In this document: positions 31,044-41,012 of the stretch, piece by piece
Numbering within the stretch: the stretch's first letter is position 1
How the letters are laid out: each line of letters starts with the position of its first letter
Assembly: GCA_032718475.1 (NCBI GenBank)
Contig: JAUCBJ010001188.1
Coordinates: forward strand, 1-64,000
Direction of reading: 5' to 3'
Length of the DNA stretch: 64,000 nucleotides
Source of the DNA: Nemertoderma westbladi
Lineage: Eukaryota; Xenacoelomorpha; Nemertodermatida; Nemertodermatidae
Translations under genes and position numbers: made by a program
Notes under the pieces: model-generated
What the model saw: the letters and a program-made list of their open reading frames with translations, nothing else
Told to the model about the DNA's origin: nothing
Database searches by the model: none

Positions 31044-32962
31044 TATAGAATTATATTCCCTAAATGCCGTGGATTTTCAAAATTTTATTTTATTCGAATT
31101 AACTTTGTAAAGATTACTTTGAGTTCTCATTAGTATTGGTTCTATCTATTATGCATCTATCGGTCAAGTGGTTCAGTAGCTCAGTTGGTAGAGCGTTGGA
31201 AATTATAAGTGTAGTAGGTATCGAGTTCGAATCCTAGTAAGTGCGAATTATTTTTTGTGCAGAATTTCAACTCATTTAAATTAACCGCTACAAATTAATT
31301 GCATTTGTCTGTACCAATAAGGCTGTAGTTATTTGATTGTAACCAATGTCGTGCAAGTTATATATTAGCTGGACCAATAAGCTATCTTTAAAACCTCGTT
31401 AGAACCCATAGAACAATCGAGAATTTTCTCGATTGATTGCAGCACAAATTTAGTATATAAAGGTGCGATTTGTTCATTAGTTATCTATCTCAATCTCGAT
31501 CACTGCAATTTCCATCATTCGCTTTCTGTCTTATTTCAGATTACATTGTTTATTGTATAATAGTTATTATATGTTTTGTAATAAAGTCAGAATATTCTCT
31601 CAGCCTTTCTATCTGTTTTAATATGGTTTCACTACGGTGAACAAACTCAGGGACAGGATGGCCAGCTAGAGATCGGGCCGCAGCAATGAACGGGAACATC
31701 ACGGGAATGTAGACGAGAGACAACCCGCAATACCATTTAGAGTTATTCGCCCATCGCCTGAAAGGTTAGACAGCGTTCGATCCTTGCTACCTAAGTATAA
31801 GACCAAAAGATCAAAGGTAGACGTAGTGACACGCTGTAAGCCCAAAATTACATCATAGGGACTGTACTGTCTTGATTCAGGAAAAACCGCAGTAGACCTT
31901 CATATTCCTACGGGGGGGGAGAGAGAGAGAGAGCAGATACTAGTACGCAGATAGGACGTAGGCACACCGGTACAAGGCATACACATTGGTTAGGGTGCAG
32001 CAAACTGTACGCTTAACTCTTGCTAAGTACAGGTGTGTGTGCGACTATTTGCAGTACGACCGTGTCTATTACATCAGAACTTGTAGGCTAGGGGGTTGCT
32101 GTGTTTTCACCTGAATTGGGATTGTACCGTTCAGGCGGTAGGGCAGTTTACGCTAGGCGCAAATAAATTGAGGCTATCAGGGATATACTAACATCTACCG
32201 TGTCCCCGCCAACGCCCTAATAGGAAGTTACCTGGACTACCTGGGTGACTAAAATTCTAGATAAGAGCCAGGATAGCTATTAGTACCCGTACGCCTACCG
32301 TAGTAAACTAACACATCTCTTCTTAGTATCAGGGACCTGGTACCTAAAATTGCCGAATTCTGGGCGTAGTATTAACCTTATGCCTGAATTTGAGTCCTGG
32401 AGATACGCAAGAGGGGAAGGAACCTTATCATTCGTGAGTATTGGACCTACAAGTTATAAAATTAGAATATTCGTAAATGCACACCGTACCCAGTAATTAT
32501 ATATGTGAAGGAGCAAAACTGCTTTGACCGTTCAGAATTAACACACGCGCGTTAGAAATTATTTACACCTCGAAATATATAAAATTAACTTTCGTCCTTA
32601 CTGCACTTTGCTCGCTAGTTAGACATCTCCAAATCTGCTCTATACCTAGCTAGCGTCCCTTTGCCCAACCATATAAATCACACCGCGGCAAAGTATACGA
32701 GCCTCTTAGTCCGTCAGTGAGTCAGCCTGATTTTAGGATTCGCTGCGCGGGATTTGTTTTATCGAAGTTTGTCTGCTCGTAGACTGTTTTCTGCCTCACC
32801 GGTTAAAAGAGATCGATACTGCAATATATTCGCTTACTTGGGGTTTACTGTTTTGGTGAGAAGGTCGGATTTATGATTTGATTTACAAACTTTACAGTAG
32901 GATATTGCAGGTATTGTTACCGTCTCTTCCGATAGTAGGAATAGGCGTATCTCTCCAATTTA
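31044..32962 (+). repeat. BEL2 3' LTR
   Basis: 1,919 bp, near-identical to 18,341-20,263. Differences include a CG insertion near 31,497, a short replaced segment near 31,592, and single-base changes. Followed by target copy ACGGC. Confidence 0.92.
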
Positions 32963-33239
32963 ACGGCTCATTATAAATACTGCATTAAATGTTCTAAAAG
33001 GTAACGTATAATTGACCCCTCATTCATTTAGAAATATTCGCCGCTATAAAAAGGTATTGAAATCACTCAACCGCAAAACAAAAAATATATCAAGTTACAG
33101 AAAAAAGTTAAGCAATCAATCTGGAGGCATACTACCGTTTCTAATACCCTTACTCGGCATTGGTGCGAAACTCGCCGCGAGTGCTGGTGCCGCCGCCGCT
33201 GGAGCGGTTATTGCGAAAAAAATTAACCGCGGACGGTAA
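32963..33239 (+). pseudogene. 3' part of BEL2-split Polinton gene, small basic/hydrophobic protein
   Basis: Continues the gene begun at 18,229. An in-frame TAA at 33,009-33,011 is a second lesion; after it the frame is open to 33,239 (75 aa from 33,012). Features: basic region (RRYKKVLKSLNRKTKN), then SGGILPFLIPLLGIGAKLAASAG and an Ala-rich hydrophobic segment, ending in KKINRGR. The basic stretch followed by a Gly-Gly hydrophobic helix resembles small virion-core or membrane-active proteins of Polintons and adintoviruses. Exact function unknown. Confidence 0.6.
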
Positions 33240-33241
33240 TA

Positions 33242-33475
33242 ATGGTTAAAACGGGTGTAACATTTAGAAAATTATATTTAGTATCGAGTAAACCGTTAGC
33301 TACTGATTTAAAACCTCAAGATATACCTAGAGTAAATACTACAAAAAGAAAACCCTTCAAAACATCAACTTCAAAGAAAATAAAAAATTTCAGCTGTTTT
33401 TACGGTGATGCCCTTTATAAGAGATTTGAATATACATATTACTTGCGGTTGTCGAAAAGATGCCACGCAAGATGA
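33242..33475 (+). CDS. Small basic Polinton protein, possibly truncated
   Basis: 77 aa, starting MVKTGVTFRKLYLVSS two bases after the previous stop, in an AATAATGG context. Lysine-rich and without motifs. It overlaps the start of integrase by 16 bp in another frame. Related positions in Polintons often hold a longer protein with a MVKxMxLV-type start, so this may be a decayed copy (recollection only). Confidence 0.45.
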   Translation: MVKTGVTFRKLYLVSSKPLATDLKPQDIPRVNTTKRKPFKTSTSKKIKNFSCFYGDALYKRFEYTYYLRLSKRCHAR

Positions 33476-34552
33476 GACCGATTTTAAGCCGAAGCTTAGA
33501 CAAAAAACTGTTAAGAATTTATTTAGATCCTTCATCCCCTGCGGGTTTTGCAAGTATCACAAAATTAGCAAAAGCCGCAAACATCAAACTAGCTCAAGCT
33601 CAGAAATGGTTAAGCGGGCAAAAGACATACTCCCTTCACGCACCACGTAGACATCGTTATCCAACATCTAAAATATTTACGGGAGGGATAAAAGATATAT
33701 ATATGATAGATCTGGTGGATATGCAGCAATATAAATCACAAAATAATAATTATAACTATATATTAACATATATTGATACCTTTAGCCGGCTTGCTTTTGC
33801 CTATGGTATGAAGACAAAAACAGGTATTGAAATTATTAGTATATTGCAAAAAATATTCCAGAAAGGTAAACCAAACAGAATCGCGACTGATCAAGGTTCT
33901 GAGTTTCTAAATAAATCTGTAAGGAAATATTTAGATACTATTGGTTGGTATACAGTATTACGTAATGTACTCTGTGAATAAGGCAGCTATTGTCGAGAGA
34001 TTCAATAGAACATTAAAAACAAAGATGTTCAAAATTTTCACGCAATGGGGAAATAATGTTTGGATAAAAATTTTACCGAAGCTTATCTTGGCTTATAATA
34101 GGTCATATCATAGGACAATACAAATGACGCCCATTGAAGTTATTAAATTTAATGAAACTGAATTAATGAATAGATTATATGGGAAATATAGACAGATTAA
34201 TCACAAGAAAATAAAATTTAAAGTTGGAGATACAGTACGATTATCTATCGCGCGTACTGCTTTTGCTAAAGGCTATCGAGAACAATGGACACGTGAATTA
34301 TTTATTATTCATCGGGTCAGATTGGATAGAGTACCAGCGGTAATGTTCGATATTAAGGACAGCGCAGGTGCTATAATAAATGGGTCATTTTATTCATACG
34401 AACTCCAAAAGGTCCACCCGAATAGTAATATTTATCTTCCGATTGACAAAAATATTGGCAAACTTAAAGAACGTGTGCGCAATGGGAAAAAAGAATATTT
34501 AGTCCGATTCATTGGATCCAAGAAACAGTCGTGGGTACAGCATATTCAATAA
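33460..34552 (+). pseudogene. Polinton retroviral-type integrase, frameshifted
   Basis: Two overlapping frames, 33,460-33,981 and 33,941-34,552. The first has an N-terminal helical region (SLDKKLLRIYLDPSSPAGF...WLSGQKTY) and the first two acidic catalytic residues near MIDLVDM and IATDQGSEF. The second has the third (glutamate) in IVERFNRTLK, an SH3-like region (FKVGDTVRLSI...) and a C-terminal chromodomain-like segment (VRNGKKEYLVRFIG...SWV). A frame change between 33,941 and 33,981 separates catalytic residues two and three, so no whole enzyme can be made from this copy without a shift. It would insert element DNA with a 6-bp duplication. Confidence 0.85.
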
Positions 34553-35023
34553 GTTTAGGTTTATACTGTATATTAATTCATTTTGGTCACATATGACCGT
34601 AATTAATCAATATTAACTCAAATGATATTACTATACTATACTGTAAGTCTAATATCTATAGTTCATTCGCTTTAAATAAAGCCAGTAAAATATTGATCCC
34701 TCACATATACTGTAGAAGCGGCAACGAACGTGGTCACAGATGTCTATAATTTAACATTATACCATACTGTATGTACAAAGGAGTCAAGTAGAGAGAGCTT
34801 AAGCGAATAATGGTCACATATGATCGTAATTAATCAATATTAACTCGAATGATATTACTATACTGTAAGTCTAATATCTATAGTTCATTCGCTTTAAATA
34901 TTGATCTCTCGCATATACTGTAGAAACAATGAACGTGGTCACAGATGTCTATAGTTATGTCTACATTATACAGTACAGTATGTACAATGGAGTCAAGCAG
35001 AGAGAGCTTAAATAATAATAATA
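34553..35023 (+). promoter_or_regulatory. Duplicated promoter-like region before capsid-type genes
   Basis: Two tandem copies of about 210-230 bp (34,583-34,806 and 34,811-35,012). Each begins with GGTCACATATGANCG and contains GTAATTAATCAATATTAACTC, a TTCATTCGCTTTAAAT stretch, GTGGTCACAGATGTCTATA and a GGAGTCAAGNAGAGAGAGCTTAA tail. The second copy leads straight into (AAT)4 and the ATG at 35,024. The position between two same-strand genes suggests a control region. Confidence 0.6.
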
Positions 35024-35893
35024 ATGGCTGTAGATACATATATCACTCTAGTTTCAGATAGCTCATTAAACACATACCCCAATAATAACCCTAGCGAGTT
35101 TACTGTTGATTTAGCTGAAGAATTATATATTGGTCCAAACGCTAAAATTGGACTCGCCGAGATACAATACCAAGCAACATACAGTAATATTACTCTGCAA
35201 ACTCAAATCTCGCTGTCAATCGGGGTAGATGCAAAAGATGTTAAATTATTCAGTTTATTTCCTGGTATGCATAGCTCTATTCAAATCATTATTGATGATA
35301 TAAATAAACTGTTTAATTCTGAAGCGAAATATAGAGATTTCGAATTCATTTTTAATGCAAATAATTCTAGAATTAAATTTAAATTTCCTAAAAAGTTGAA
35401 AAAAATACAATTAAGTCTACGTGGTGATTTAATTCAAATTCTAGGCTTAAAACAGTTATTGGATCAGAATCATCCAGGTATTCCGAATTGGGATATATAC
35501 AGTACCACTACAGTGGATGAATTAAGCAATATAGATATAGCGATATTAATTTTAAATTATAGTGGACCAAAAATTTCGGAAATTGGGATTTTAGATTTTC
35601 CAAATCCCACAAATATTACTCGTAATAAAGATACAATCTTCATATATACAGATATTATTAAGAGCTCATTTGTTGGTGACGCTTTAGCTCCGCTCTTAAG
35701 AACCTGTCCTTTAACACAATTAAATCGAAAATATATTAATCACGAATACGAGAGCATTTGCTATTACCCATTGTTGAATAAAAAACTAAAAACAATCTTA
35801 ATTACTTTACGTGACGGTCAAGGTGAATTAATTAATTTCAACGGTGGTCGCACTGTTATAACACTTAAGTTAATACGTGGTGGTGATGGATGA
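35024..35893 (+). CDS. Polinton minor-capsid/penton-like protein, paralog 1
   Basis: 289 aa. The N-terminus, VDTYITLVSDSSLNTYPNNN followed by SEFTVDLAEELYI and KIGLAEIQYQ, fits the pattern (L.S..S...PNN..S.F...L......VGL.EI.Y) of a protein found widely in Polinton-like elements and taken to be the minor capsid (vertex) protein. The C-terminus (LRDGQGELINFNGGRTVITLKL) also occurs in such proteins. Intact, with a start after (AAT)4. It overlaps the next gene by 17 bp, and that gene is a diverged relative. Confidence 0.65.
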   Translation: MAVDTYITLVSDSSLNTYPNNNPSEFTVDLAEELYIGPNAKIGLAEIQYQATYSNITLQTQISLSIGVDAKDVKLFSLFPGMHSSIQIIIDDINKLFNSEAKYRDFEFIFNANNSRIKFKFPKKLKKIQLSLRGDLIQILGLKQLLDQNHPGIPNWDIYSTTTVDELSNIDIAILILNYSGPKISEIGILDFPNPTNITRNKDTIFIYTDIIKSSFVGDALAPLLRTCPLTQLNRKYINHEYESICYYPLLNKKLKTILITLRDGQGELINFNGGRTVITLKLIRGGDG

Positions 35894-36731
35894 GTTCTAT
35901 GTTAGGCTACCAAGTAACTCCTGTCCAATTGATTTTCCTCGTAATACCGGTAGTAATTATCAGATCAATTTCCATGGTGCCTTACCTATAAATCCAAACG
36001 AAAACTGGGTGGTAGGTATAAAAAGTATATTTTACTTAGCCACGTTACCGTCCATGTATAACAATGTAGAGAATGTTATTTTATTAAAAAAAGGGAAAAA
36101 AAATTTTGAGGATACACTTCCATCCGTCTTGTTCTACAGTATCAATGACATTATAGATTATTTTAACACTGGGGCGTTGAAAGATAAATTACAAATAGTT
36201 GAAAATACTCAGCAAAATAGGTTGCAATTTATTTTAGGGAAAACTGTACGAGAGTTATTTATAGGTCAACAATTAGCCTATTATTTTGGAATTACTGAAA
36301 ATAATCTCAGTGCGAATTTAAATCCAAATTTTAAAAATATTTTGAAGACGAAAAATAATATAAAGGGTTATTTAATAAAAATTATCGGAAATGAAGAAAA
36401 AGCTTACCAGATGGTATTTTTATGTCCTCAACCACCCAATTCTATTCCAGAACCTAAGTCGAACATGTACGTGACTACTAATATAATTGAAAATGAATAT
36501 ATTAATGATTTTGGTTTAGCTTTACTTCGTCGCGTGGCGATACCTGATGACGTGAAATATGGTAGTGTAATAAATAAAGAATTTGCCAAGGATACAATTC
36601 ATTATATCCCTGTAAAAAAATCATATAAGATAACATACATTCATATTGAAATAACAGACAAAGAAGGAAAAGATTTGAATTTTGAATACGGGACAACATC
36701 TATTACCTTACACTTTAAAAAAATAAATTAA
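35877..36731 (+). CDS. Polinton minor-capsid/penton-like protein, paralog 2
   Basis: 284 aa. Starts at 35,877 or, more plausibly, at the second Met four codons in (MDEFYVRLPSNSCPIDFPRN). It has the same layout as its neighbour: FYVRLPSNS, PRNTGSNYQINF, WVVGIKSIFY near the N-terminus and ITDKEGKDLNFEYGTTSITLHF at the C-terminus. Side-by-side similarity in start and end motifs suggests an old tandem duplication; the two may form a hetero-oligomeric vertex (inference). Intact. Confidence 0.65.
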   Translation: MVVMDEFYVRLPSNSCPIDFPRNTGSNYQINFHGALPINPNENWVVGIKSIFYLATLPSMYNNVENVILLKKGKKNFEDTLPSVLFYSINDIIDYFNTGALKDKLQIVENTQQNRLQFILGKTVRELFIGQQLAYYFGITENNLSANLNPNFKNILKTKNNIKGYLIKIIGNEEKAYQMVFLCPQPPNSIPEPKSNMYVTTNIIENEYINDFGLALLRRVAIPDDVKYGSVINKEFAKDTIHYIPVKKSYKITYIHIEITDKEGKDLNFEYGTTSITLHFKKIN

Positions 36732-36732
36732 A

Positions 36733-37068
36733 ATGGATTCCGATTTATTTCAAAGATACAGTAAACCTCAATATGGTGGTGCAGACTCTAATCTTGCTGT
36801 TTTTAAAGGTGGTAGAAGTACGAGAGGTTCGACGCAAGTTCCTGTTTTTCGAGGTGGTTCATATATTGACCCTTACGGTCAACAAATTGGTGCATTTGGT
36901 CCAAATTTAAAACAATGTCGATTTCAACGTTATCGTAGAGGTATGATGCGAACAAATCAACACGGGGAAGGTATATTTACTGACGCTTTATCTACATTGA
37001 AAAAATTTGGGAAGCCATTAGCTAAAAAATTTTACAAAAAGCTTTACCATTTCCTACAAAATTTATGA
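36733..37068 (+). CDS. Small Gly/Arg-rich Polinton virion-type protein
   Basis: 111 aa starting MDSDLFQRYSKPQYGG, one base after the previous stop. Contains GG-rich repeats (FKGGRSTRG, FRGGSYIDP), a basic stretch (CRFQRYRRGMMR) and a C-terminal amphipathic segment (GEGIFTDALSTLKKFGKPLAKKF). This layout recalls adenovirus pVI/pX-like core or membrane-lytic proteins, so that call is tentative. The stop overlaps the ATG of the next frame (ATGA). Confidence 0.5.
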   Translation: MDSDLFQRYSKPQYGGADSNLAVFKGGRSTRGSTQVPVFRGGSYIDPYGQQIGAFGPNLKQCRFQRYRRGMMRTNQHGEGIFTDALSTLKKFGKPLAKKFYKKLYHFLQNL

Positions 37069-37295
37069 GACAAAATGTAATACCAAAAGGTAAGCGGGTC
37101 TTACATCAACAGGCTAATACGGTTATTAATAAAGCATTAAATAAAATGAAACCATCAACAAGATCGGATGTAGAAAAAGTTTATAGAGATTTAAAGCGAC
37201 CAACTAGACCAATGTCTATGAACATACATCATCGTCGTAGTAAAAATAGAAAAATTAAAGGCAAACTGAAACACTGCGAAAAAAGTATTTTTTAA
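37065..37295 (+). CDS. Basic protein or shifted continuation of previous frame
   Basis: 76 aa, very Lys/Arg-rich (GKRVLHQQANTVINKAL..., RRSKNRKIKGKLK). It may be a separate gene or the C-terminal half of the preceding one after a frame change near 37,040; pVI/pX-like proteins of related elements are longer and continue with this type of sequence. Two bases separate it from the major capsid start. Confidence 0.45.
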   Translation: MRQNVIPKGKRVLHQQANTVINKALNKMKPSTRSDVEKVYRDLKRPTRPMSMNIHHRRSKNRKIKGKLKHCEKSIF

Positions 37296-37297
37296 TA

Positions 37298-38557
37298 ATG
37301 TCAATTATTAAGGAATTCGATTTATTTTCTACACAACCAATACAGACTGAATTTAAAGCAAAACATTATGAAACAATTTACCCCGTATCTAATCTCAGAA
37401 GCGAGTCTAGGGAAGTCACGTTCCTTGTACCAAGATCCAATGAATTCTATACGAAACTGCAAGATGCGTTATTAATTACAAAATGTACTGTACGGTGGGA
37501 TAGACGACTTGAAAACTCCCATATTTATATGTTGAATTACCCTTCTGGGACTATGTGGAGTGATATTAAAATAGACCTTAATGATAAGCAGGTTGAAAAT
37601 AGCAATAACCATTATTTCTACAAGTCGTACTTATCCAATTTACTATTTACAACATACGAAACTAAAAATGGGCTACTGGGGGCAGGCGGCTTTCGTCAGC
37701 ATTTATCCGAACACGGAAATGAAATTAATCCCGGCGCGCATCCTATTGGCGATGCCTTTAGTAAACAAATGCACTTTGTAAGTGGATTGACGATTGATTT
37801 TGATACTGAAAGTAAAATAATACAACCCGGGTATGATTTAAGAATGCATTTTAGAAAAGTATCAAATTAGTTTATTTTTAAAATCACTCCAAACGCAAAC
37901 GCTGTGACAAATCTTCGGCTAGAATTAGATGAAGTAAAGATCCTAATCCCTAGAATGGAGGTTAATCCCGTAATAGAAAGCAGTCACCTAAAAGGTTTAG
38001 AGAGTTACGATATTGAATATCAATTTCAAAAAAAAGAAGTTACTACATTTACTATTCCCGCTCAAACCACAAATTACACCCAAACAAACATATTTGATGT
38101 TAAAAAACCCAAATTAGTTATTATTGGTTTTATAACAAATAATTCATATTCGGGAGAATTAACTAGCAATCCCTTGAAATTTGAACATTTTAACCTTAGA
38201 CGCACGGAACTGATTGTAGACGGTCTTCCAGTAGGTGGTGTAATATACGAGCCTAATTTTACAGATGGAACATACATTTTTGAGTATACACAATTAATGA
38301 AGAACATTAATACATATATTAACGGTTATGGAGGTAATAATATAGACCATGAAACTTACTTAGGTAATTGTCCACTCATTTCCTGGGACATAACCACCGA
38401 CGGCTATGTTAGAGATCCTCAACCATCAATATATACTAATGGACAATTAAAATTAAGATTTGCCGAACCGTTGGTTGAGACCATAAATGTTATCGTTTTT
38501 AATATTTATGATCAATCATTAAGTTTAAATAGCAGGAAAGAAATACATATCGATTAA
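37298..38557 (+). pseudogene. Polinton major capsid protein, internal stop
   Basis: One reading frame with a TAG at 37,868-37,870; both sides (190 aa and about 228 aa) are open and in the same phase. The N-terminus, IIKEFDLFSTQPIQTEF then EVTFLVPRSNEFY, fits the ELDLF...PTQ.. / I.F.IP.....Y pattern of the double-jelly-roll capsid proteins of Polintons (the C. elegans F54H12.2-like family). The start follows TTTAATA. With a stop about 45% along, only a truncated protein is expected, so this copy should not form capsids. A sequencing error at the stop cannot be excluded. Confidence 0.8.
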
Positions 38558-38559
38558 GT

Positions 38560-39012
38560 ATGTTATCTACAGAGGACCTTGATATGTTTCCAGTGGGTGG
38601 TCACTATTTGGGGGCGTTTCCATCTAATAAATTACCTAAATTAGATAATAATAAGCGGAGAGACTATGGGTTAATAGTAAATACCGATAAAGAGCATCTG
38701 CCAGGTGTTCATTGGGTAGCTATATATATACGAGATAATGATGCTGAATTATTTAATTCGTTTGGACCAAAATATCCAAACAGATGTATCGAAAAATGGC
38801 TTGAGAAAAATACAGCAAGGTGGTGTACTACCCGCAAACAATTTCAAGACCCTAGAAGGACCACATGTGGGTTATACTGTCTTTATTACTTGGTAAATCG
38901 AATTCACACAAACTATCCAATGAGAGCGTTTACAAATAATGTGGAAATAAATGAAATAATATTATATAAATGGCTTGTTAATTATTATAAAATAAACCAA
39001 CAAACGTTGTAA
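38560..39012 (+). CDS. Adenovirus-type cysteine protease (adenain-like) of the Polinton
   Basis: 150 aa, two bases after the capsid stop. Catalytic-type residues: His51 in GVHWVAIY, Gln96 in FQDP, Cys103 in TTCGLYCLYYL. The acidic member of the triad, usually Asp or Glu in a F(D/E).FG motif, is Asn66 here (LFNSFG). Adenain-like proteases mature virion proteins. Asn can support His in some cysteine proteases, so activity is possible. The frame is intact. Confidence 0.85.
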   Translation: MLSTEDLDMFPVGGHYLGAFPSNKLPKLDNNKRRDYGLIVNTDKEHLPGVHWVAIYIRDNDAELFNSFGPKYPNRCIEKWLEKNTARWCTTRKQFQDPRRTTCGLYCLYYLVNRIHTNYPMRAFTNNVEINEIILYKWLVNYYKINQQTL

Positions 39013-39043
39013 TTAATCATTTAACTTTTGTTTATCAGATAAA

Positions 39044-39616
39044 ATGGATAATATTATTTTTGTCGATTTTCAATATTATAAGATAGACAATAAGGAATAT
39101 CCGGTAGTATTTAAAGAATTTGCTATATTCGATTCTAAATACAGTAAAACTAATATAAAGACGTTTTTAATTAAAGGACCTCCTGATATTAACTTATCAG
39201 CATTAGATGAAGCCCACGTAAACAATTTACGCGACATGACTTCACATTTACCTTGGGATTACGGCGACATTTCGCAAGATGACTTTAAAAAGTACATGAA
39301 GAGACAATTAAAAAATAAATATAATATATATGTATTTGGGTTGATGAAAGCCGCAATATTAAATACCCAACTTGATGTTTACGCTCCAAAATCAATGAAC
39401 AAATTGGGAATATTTCGACTATATTACAATTATTTAACTCCATGCCCCTTCCATGATAAATTAACTACTGTAGAAGATAAATGTAGTTTTCACAAAGATG
39501 GTGATAGCTGCTTGAATTACTGCTCAGCGAAAAGGATTGGAGGGTATGTAACGAAACGATTAACTGAGACAGGTGATAAACTGAAAGAAATAACTGCGGT
39601 GAATGATGTACAGTAG
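39044..39616 (+). CDS. Polinton protein, possible DnaQ/RNase H-like fold
   Basis: 190 aa. It starts DNIIFVDFQYYKIDNKEYPVV, resembling the VD.Q...... KE.. opening of an exonuclease-like protein family found near Polinton-type genes in invertebrates (recollection). HLPWDYGDIS and a Cys/His-bearing stretch (CPFHDKL...CSFHKDGDSCLNYC) follow. A complete DEDD active site is not visible, so catalytic activity is doubtful. Last gene of the plus-strand block; converges on the DNA polymerase block. Confidence 0.4.
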   Translation: MDNIIFVDFQYYKIDNKEYPVVFKEFAIFDSKYSKTNIKTFLIKGPPDINLSALDEAHVNNLRDMTSHLPWDYGDISQDDFKKYMKRQLKNKYNIYVFGLMKAAILNTQLDVYAPKSMNKLGIFRLYYNYLTPCPFHDKLTTVEDKCSFHKDGDSCLNYCSAKRIGGYVTKRLTETGDKLKEITAVNDVQ

Positions 39617-40000
39617 GTTTACTGTAAGCTTGTAATGTGATGGGATATAATATAATTTTATTTTGGTGATGATCTTGATGTTAATATAAAAATATAATAA
39701 AATATAATTTTTTACAACAAGTTCTCTAAAAAAGAATCAATTGCGCTATTTAAACCATACACATTTAACAATATGATGTAGATGTAACATGTACAGTAAG
39801 TATTCTCGACATCATTCTAATATAGTTGTACTGGTATTGCGAAACATCCTATACATCGCAAACTAATAACACATACAGTAGTTGACTAGTGATATAACTA
39901 TAGTAATATTAATCAGAAATGCAACATAATCTGTATAGGATGTAGTGTTAACCTGTTGGTACCGGTACTGATAAATTCAATAATTTATTATAGGCCTATC
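39617..40000. other. Non-coding between convergent Polinton gene blocks
   Basis: No gene. AT-rich, with TACAGTA and ACCGGTAC strings and AATAAAATATAAT near 39,695 that could serve as a polyadenylation signal for the plus-strand block. Confidence 0.5.
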
Positions 40001-40825
40001 CACAACTGTCATCCACTTTATCAGTACCGGTAGTGTTTTACTCTTCCAACACTGTAGTCGCAGTCTACTGGTATCAGTACAGCAGTAATCTGATGCAATA
40101 GCATACTGCTGTCATGACCTGGATTGCATGCAGGGGTCTCACATACAGGGATTAGATCACCTACCCAAACAATACAGTACTGCAGTACTGTCACTGTTGT
40201 TGTAACAGTATAGTCAGATAGAGCATACTGATTTCCTTTGATTAGCATTGTACTGCAGTACCGGTACTATAGTATTAATGTAACAGTACCTGCAGTAACA
40301 AACTAAGCCAATGTATACAATATCGTGAGCCAGTTACAATCAGATGTGTATGCAGTCAGCCATGCTGCGGGGATGCGGTCAACCTCACAGCTAGCCTCGC
40401 AGCTCCTATCTACAACTGTCATCCACTTTATCAGTACCTGTAGTGTTTTACTCTTCTAACACTGTAGTCGTGGTCTACTGGTTTCAGTACAGCAGTAATC
40501 TGATGCAATAGCATACTGCTGACATGACCTGGATTGCTCGCGTGGGTCTCACATACAGGGATTAGATCCCCTACCCAAACAATACAGTACTGCAGTACTG
40601 TCACTGTTGTTGTAACACTATAGTCAGATAGAGCATACTGATTTCCTTTGATTAGCATTGTACTGCAGTACCGGTACTACAGTATTAATGTAACAGTACC
40701 TGCAGTAACAAACTAAACCATTGTATACAATATCGTGAGCCAGTTACAATCAGATGTGCGCGCAGTCAGCCTCGCAGCTGGGATGCGGTCAACCACGCAG
40801 CCACCCTCACTTCCAGCCTCGCAGC
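40001..40825. repeat. Two tandem copies of a 410-bp repeat
   Basis: 40,001-40,410 and 40,411-about 40,825 are near-identical, beginning ACAACTGTCATCCACTTTA and containing CAGTACTGCAGTACTG and GTACTGCAGTACCGGTAC palindromes. The 75-residue minus-strand frames in each copy are shadows of the repeat, not genes. Confidence 0.9.
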
Positions 40826-40910
40826 CAGCCTCGCAGCCAGCCTCGCAGCCAGCCTCGCAGCCAGCCTCGCAGCCAGCCTCGCAACCAGCCTCGCAGCTAC
40901 TACTGGCTAG
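40796..40910. repeat. 12-bp minisatellite CAGCCAGCCTCG
   Basis: About seven copies in tandem, arising from the end of the 410-bp repeat, which itself contains GCAGTCAGCC and CTAGCCTCGCAG. Probably slippage expansion. Confidence 0.9.
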
Positions 40911-41012
40911 GCACGCAGTCAGCCCGTGAGAGTCATGCTTATTCAAACGAGGTTAGTTTTCCCTAACTACCGATAGATCGATTGAAAAATAATAATGTTT
41001 AATTTTCACCTT

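Larger units (their letters stand above)
18341..32962 (+). mobile_element. BEL/Pao LTR retrotransposon BEL2 (RT/RNase H deleted)
   Basis: LTRs at 18,341-20,263 and 31,044-32,962 flank gag, protease, integrase and a post-pol frame. A perfect 5-bp target duplication ACGGC (18,336-18,340 and 32,963-32,967) shows a clean insertion into the Polinton. I saw only about ten differences between the LTRs by eye, so insertion was recent. No reverse transcriptase or RNase H is encoded. Confidence 0.93.

Noticed and set aside
40021-40658. Pair of near-identical 75-aa minus-strand frames
   Set aside because: Shadows of the 410-bp tandem repeat; no start context or family.
40713-40966. Frames rich in Cys-Glu-Ala-Gly or Ser-Gln-Pro repeats
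   Set aside because: Translation of the 12-bp minisatellite in several frames.
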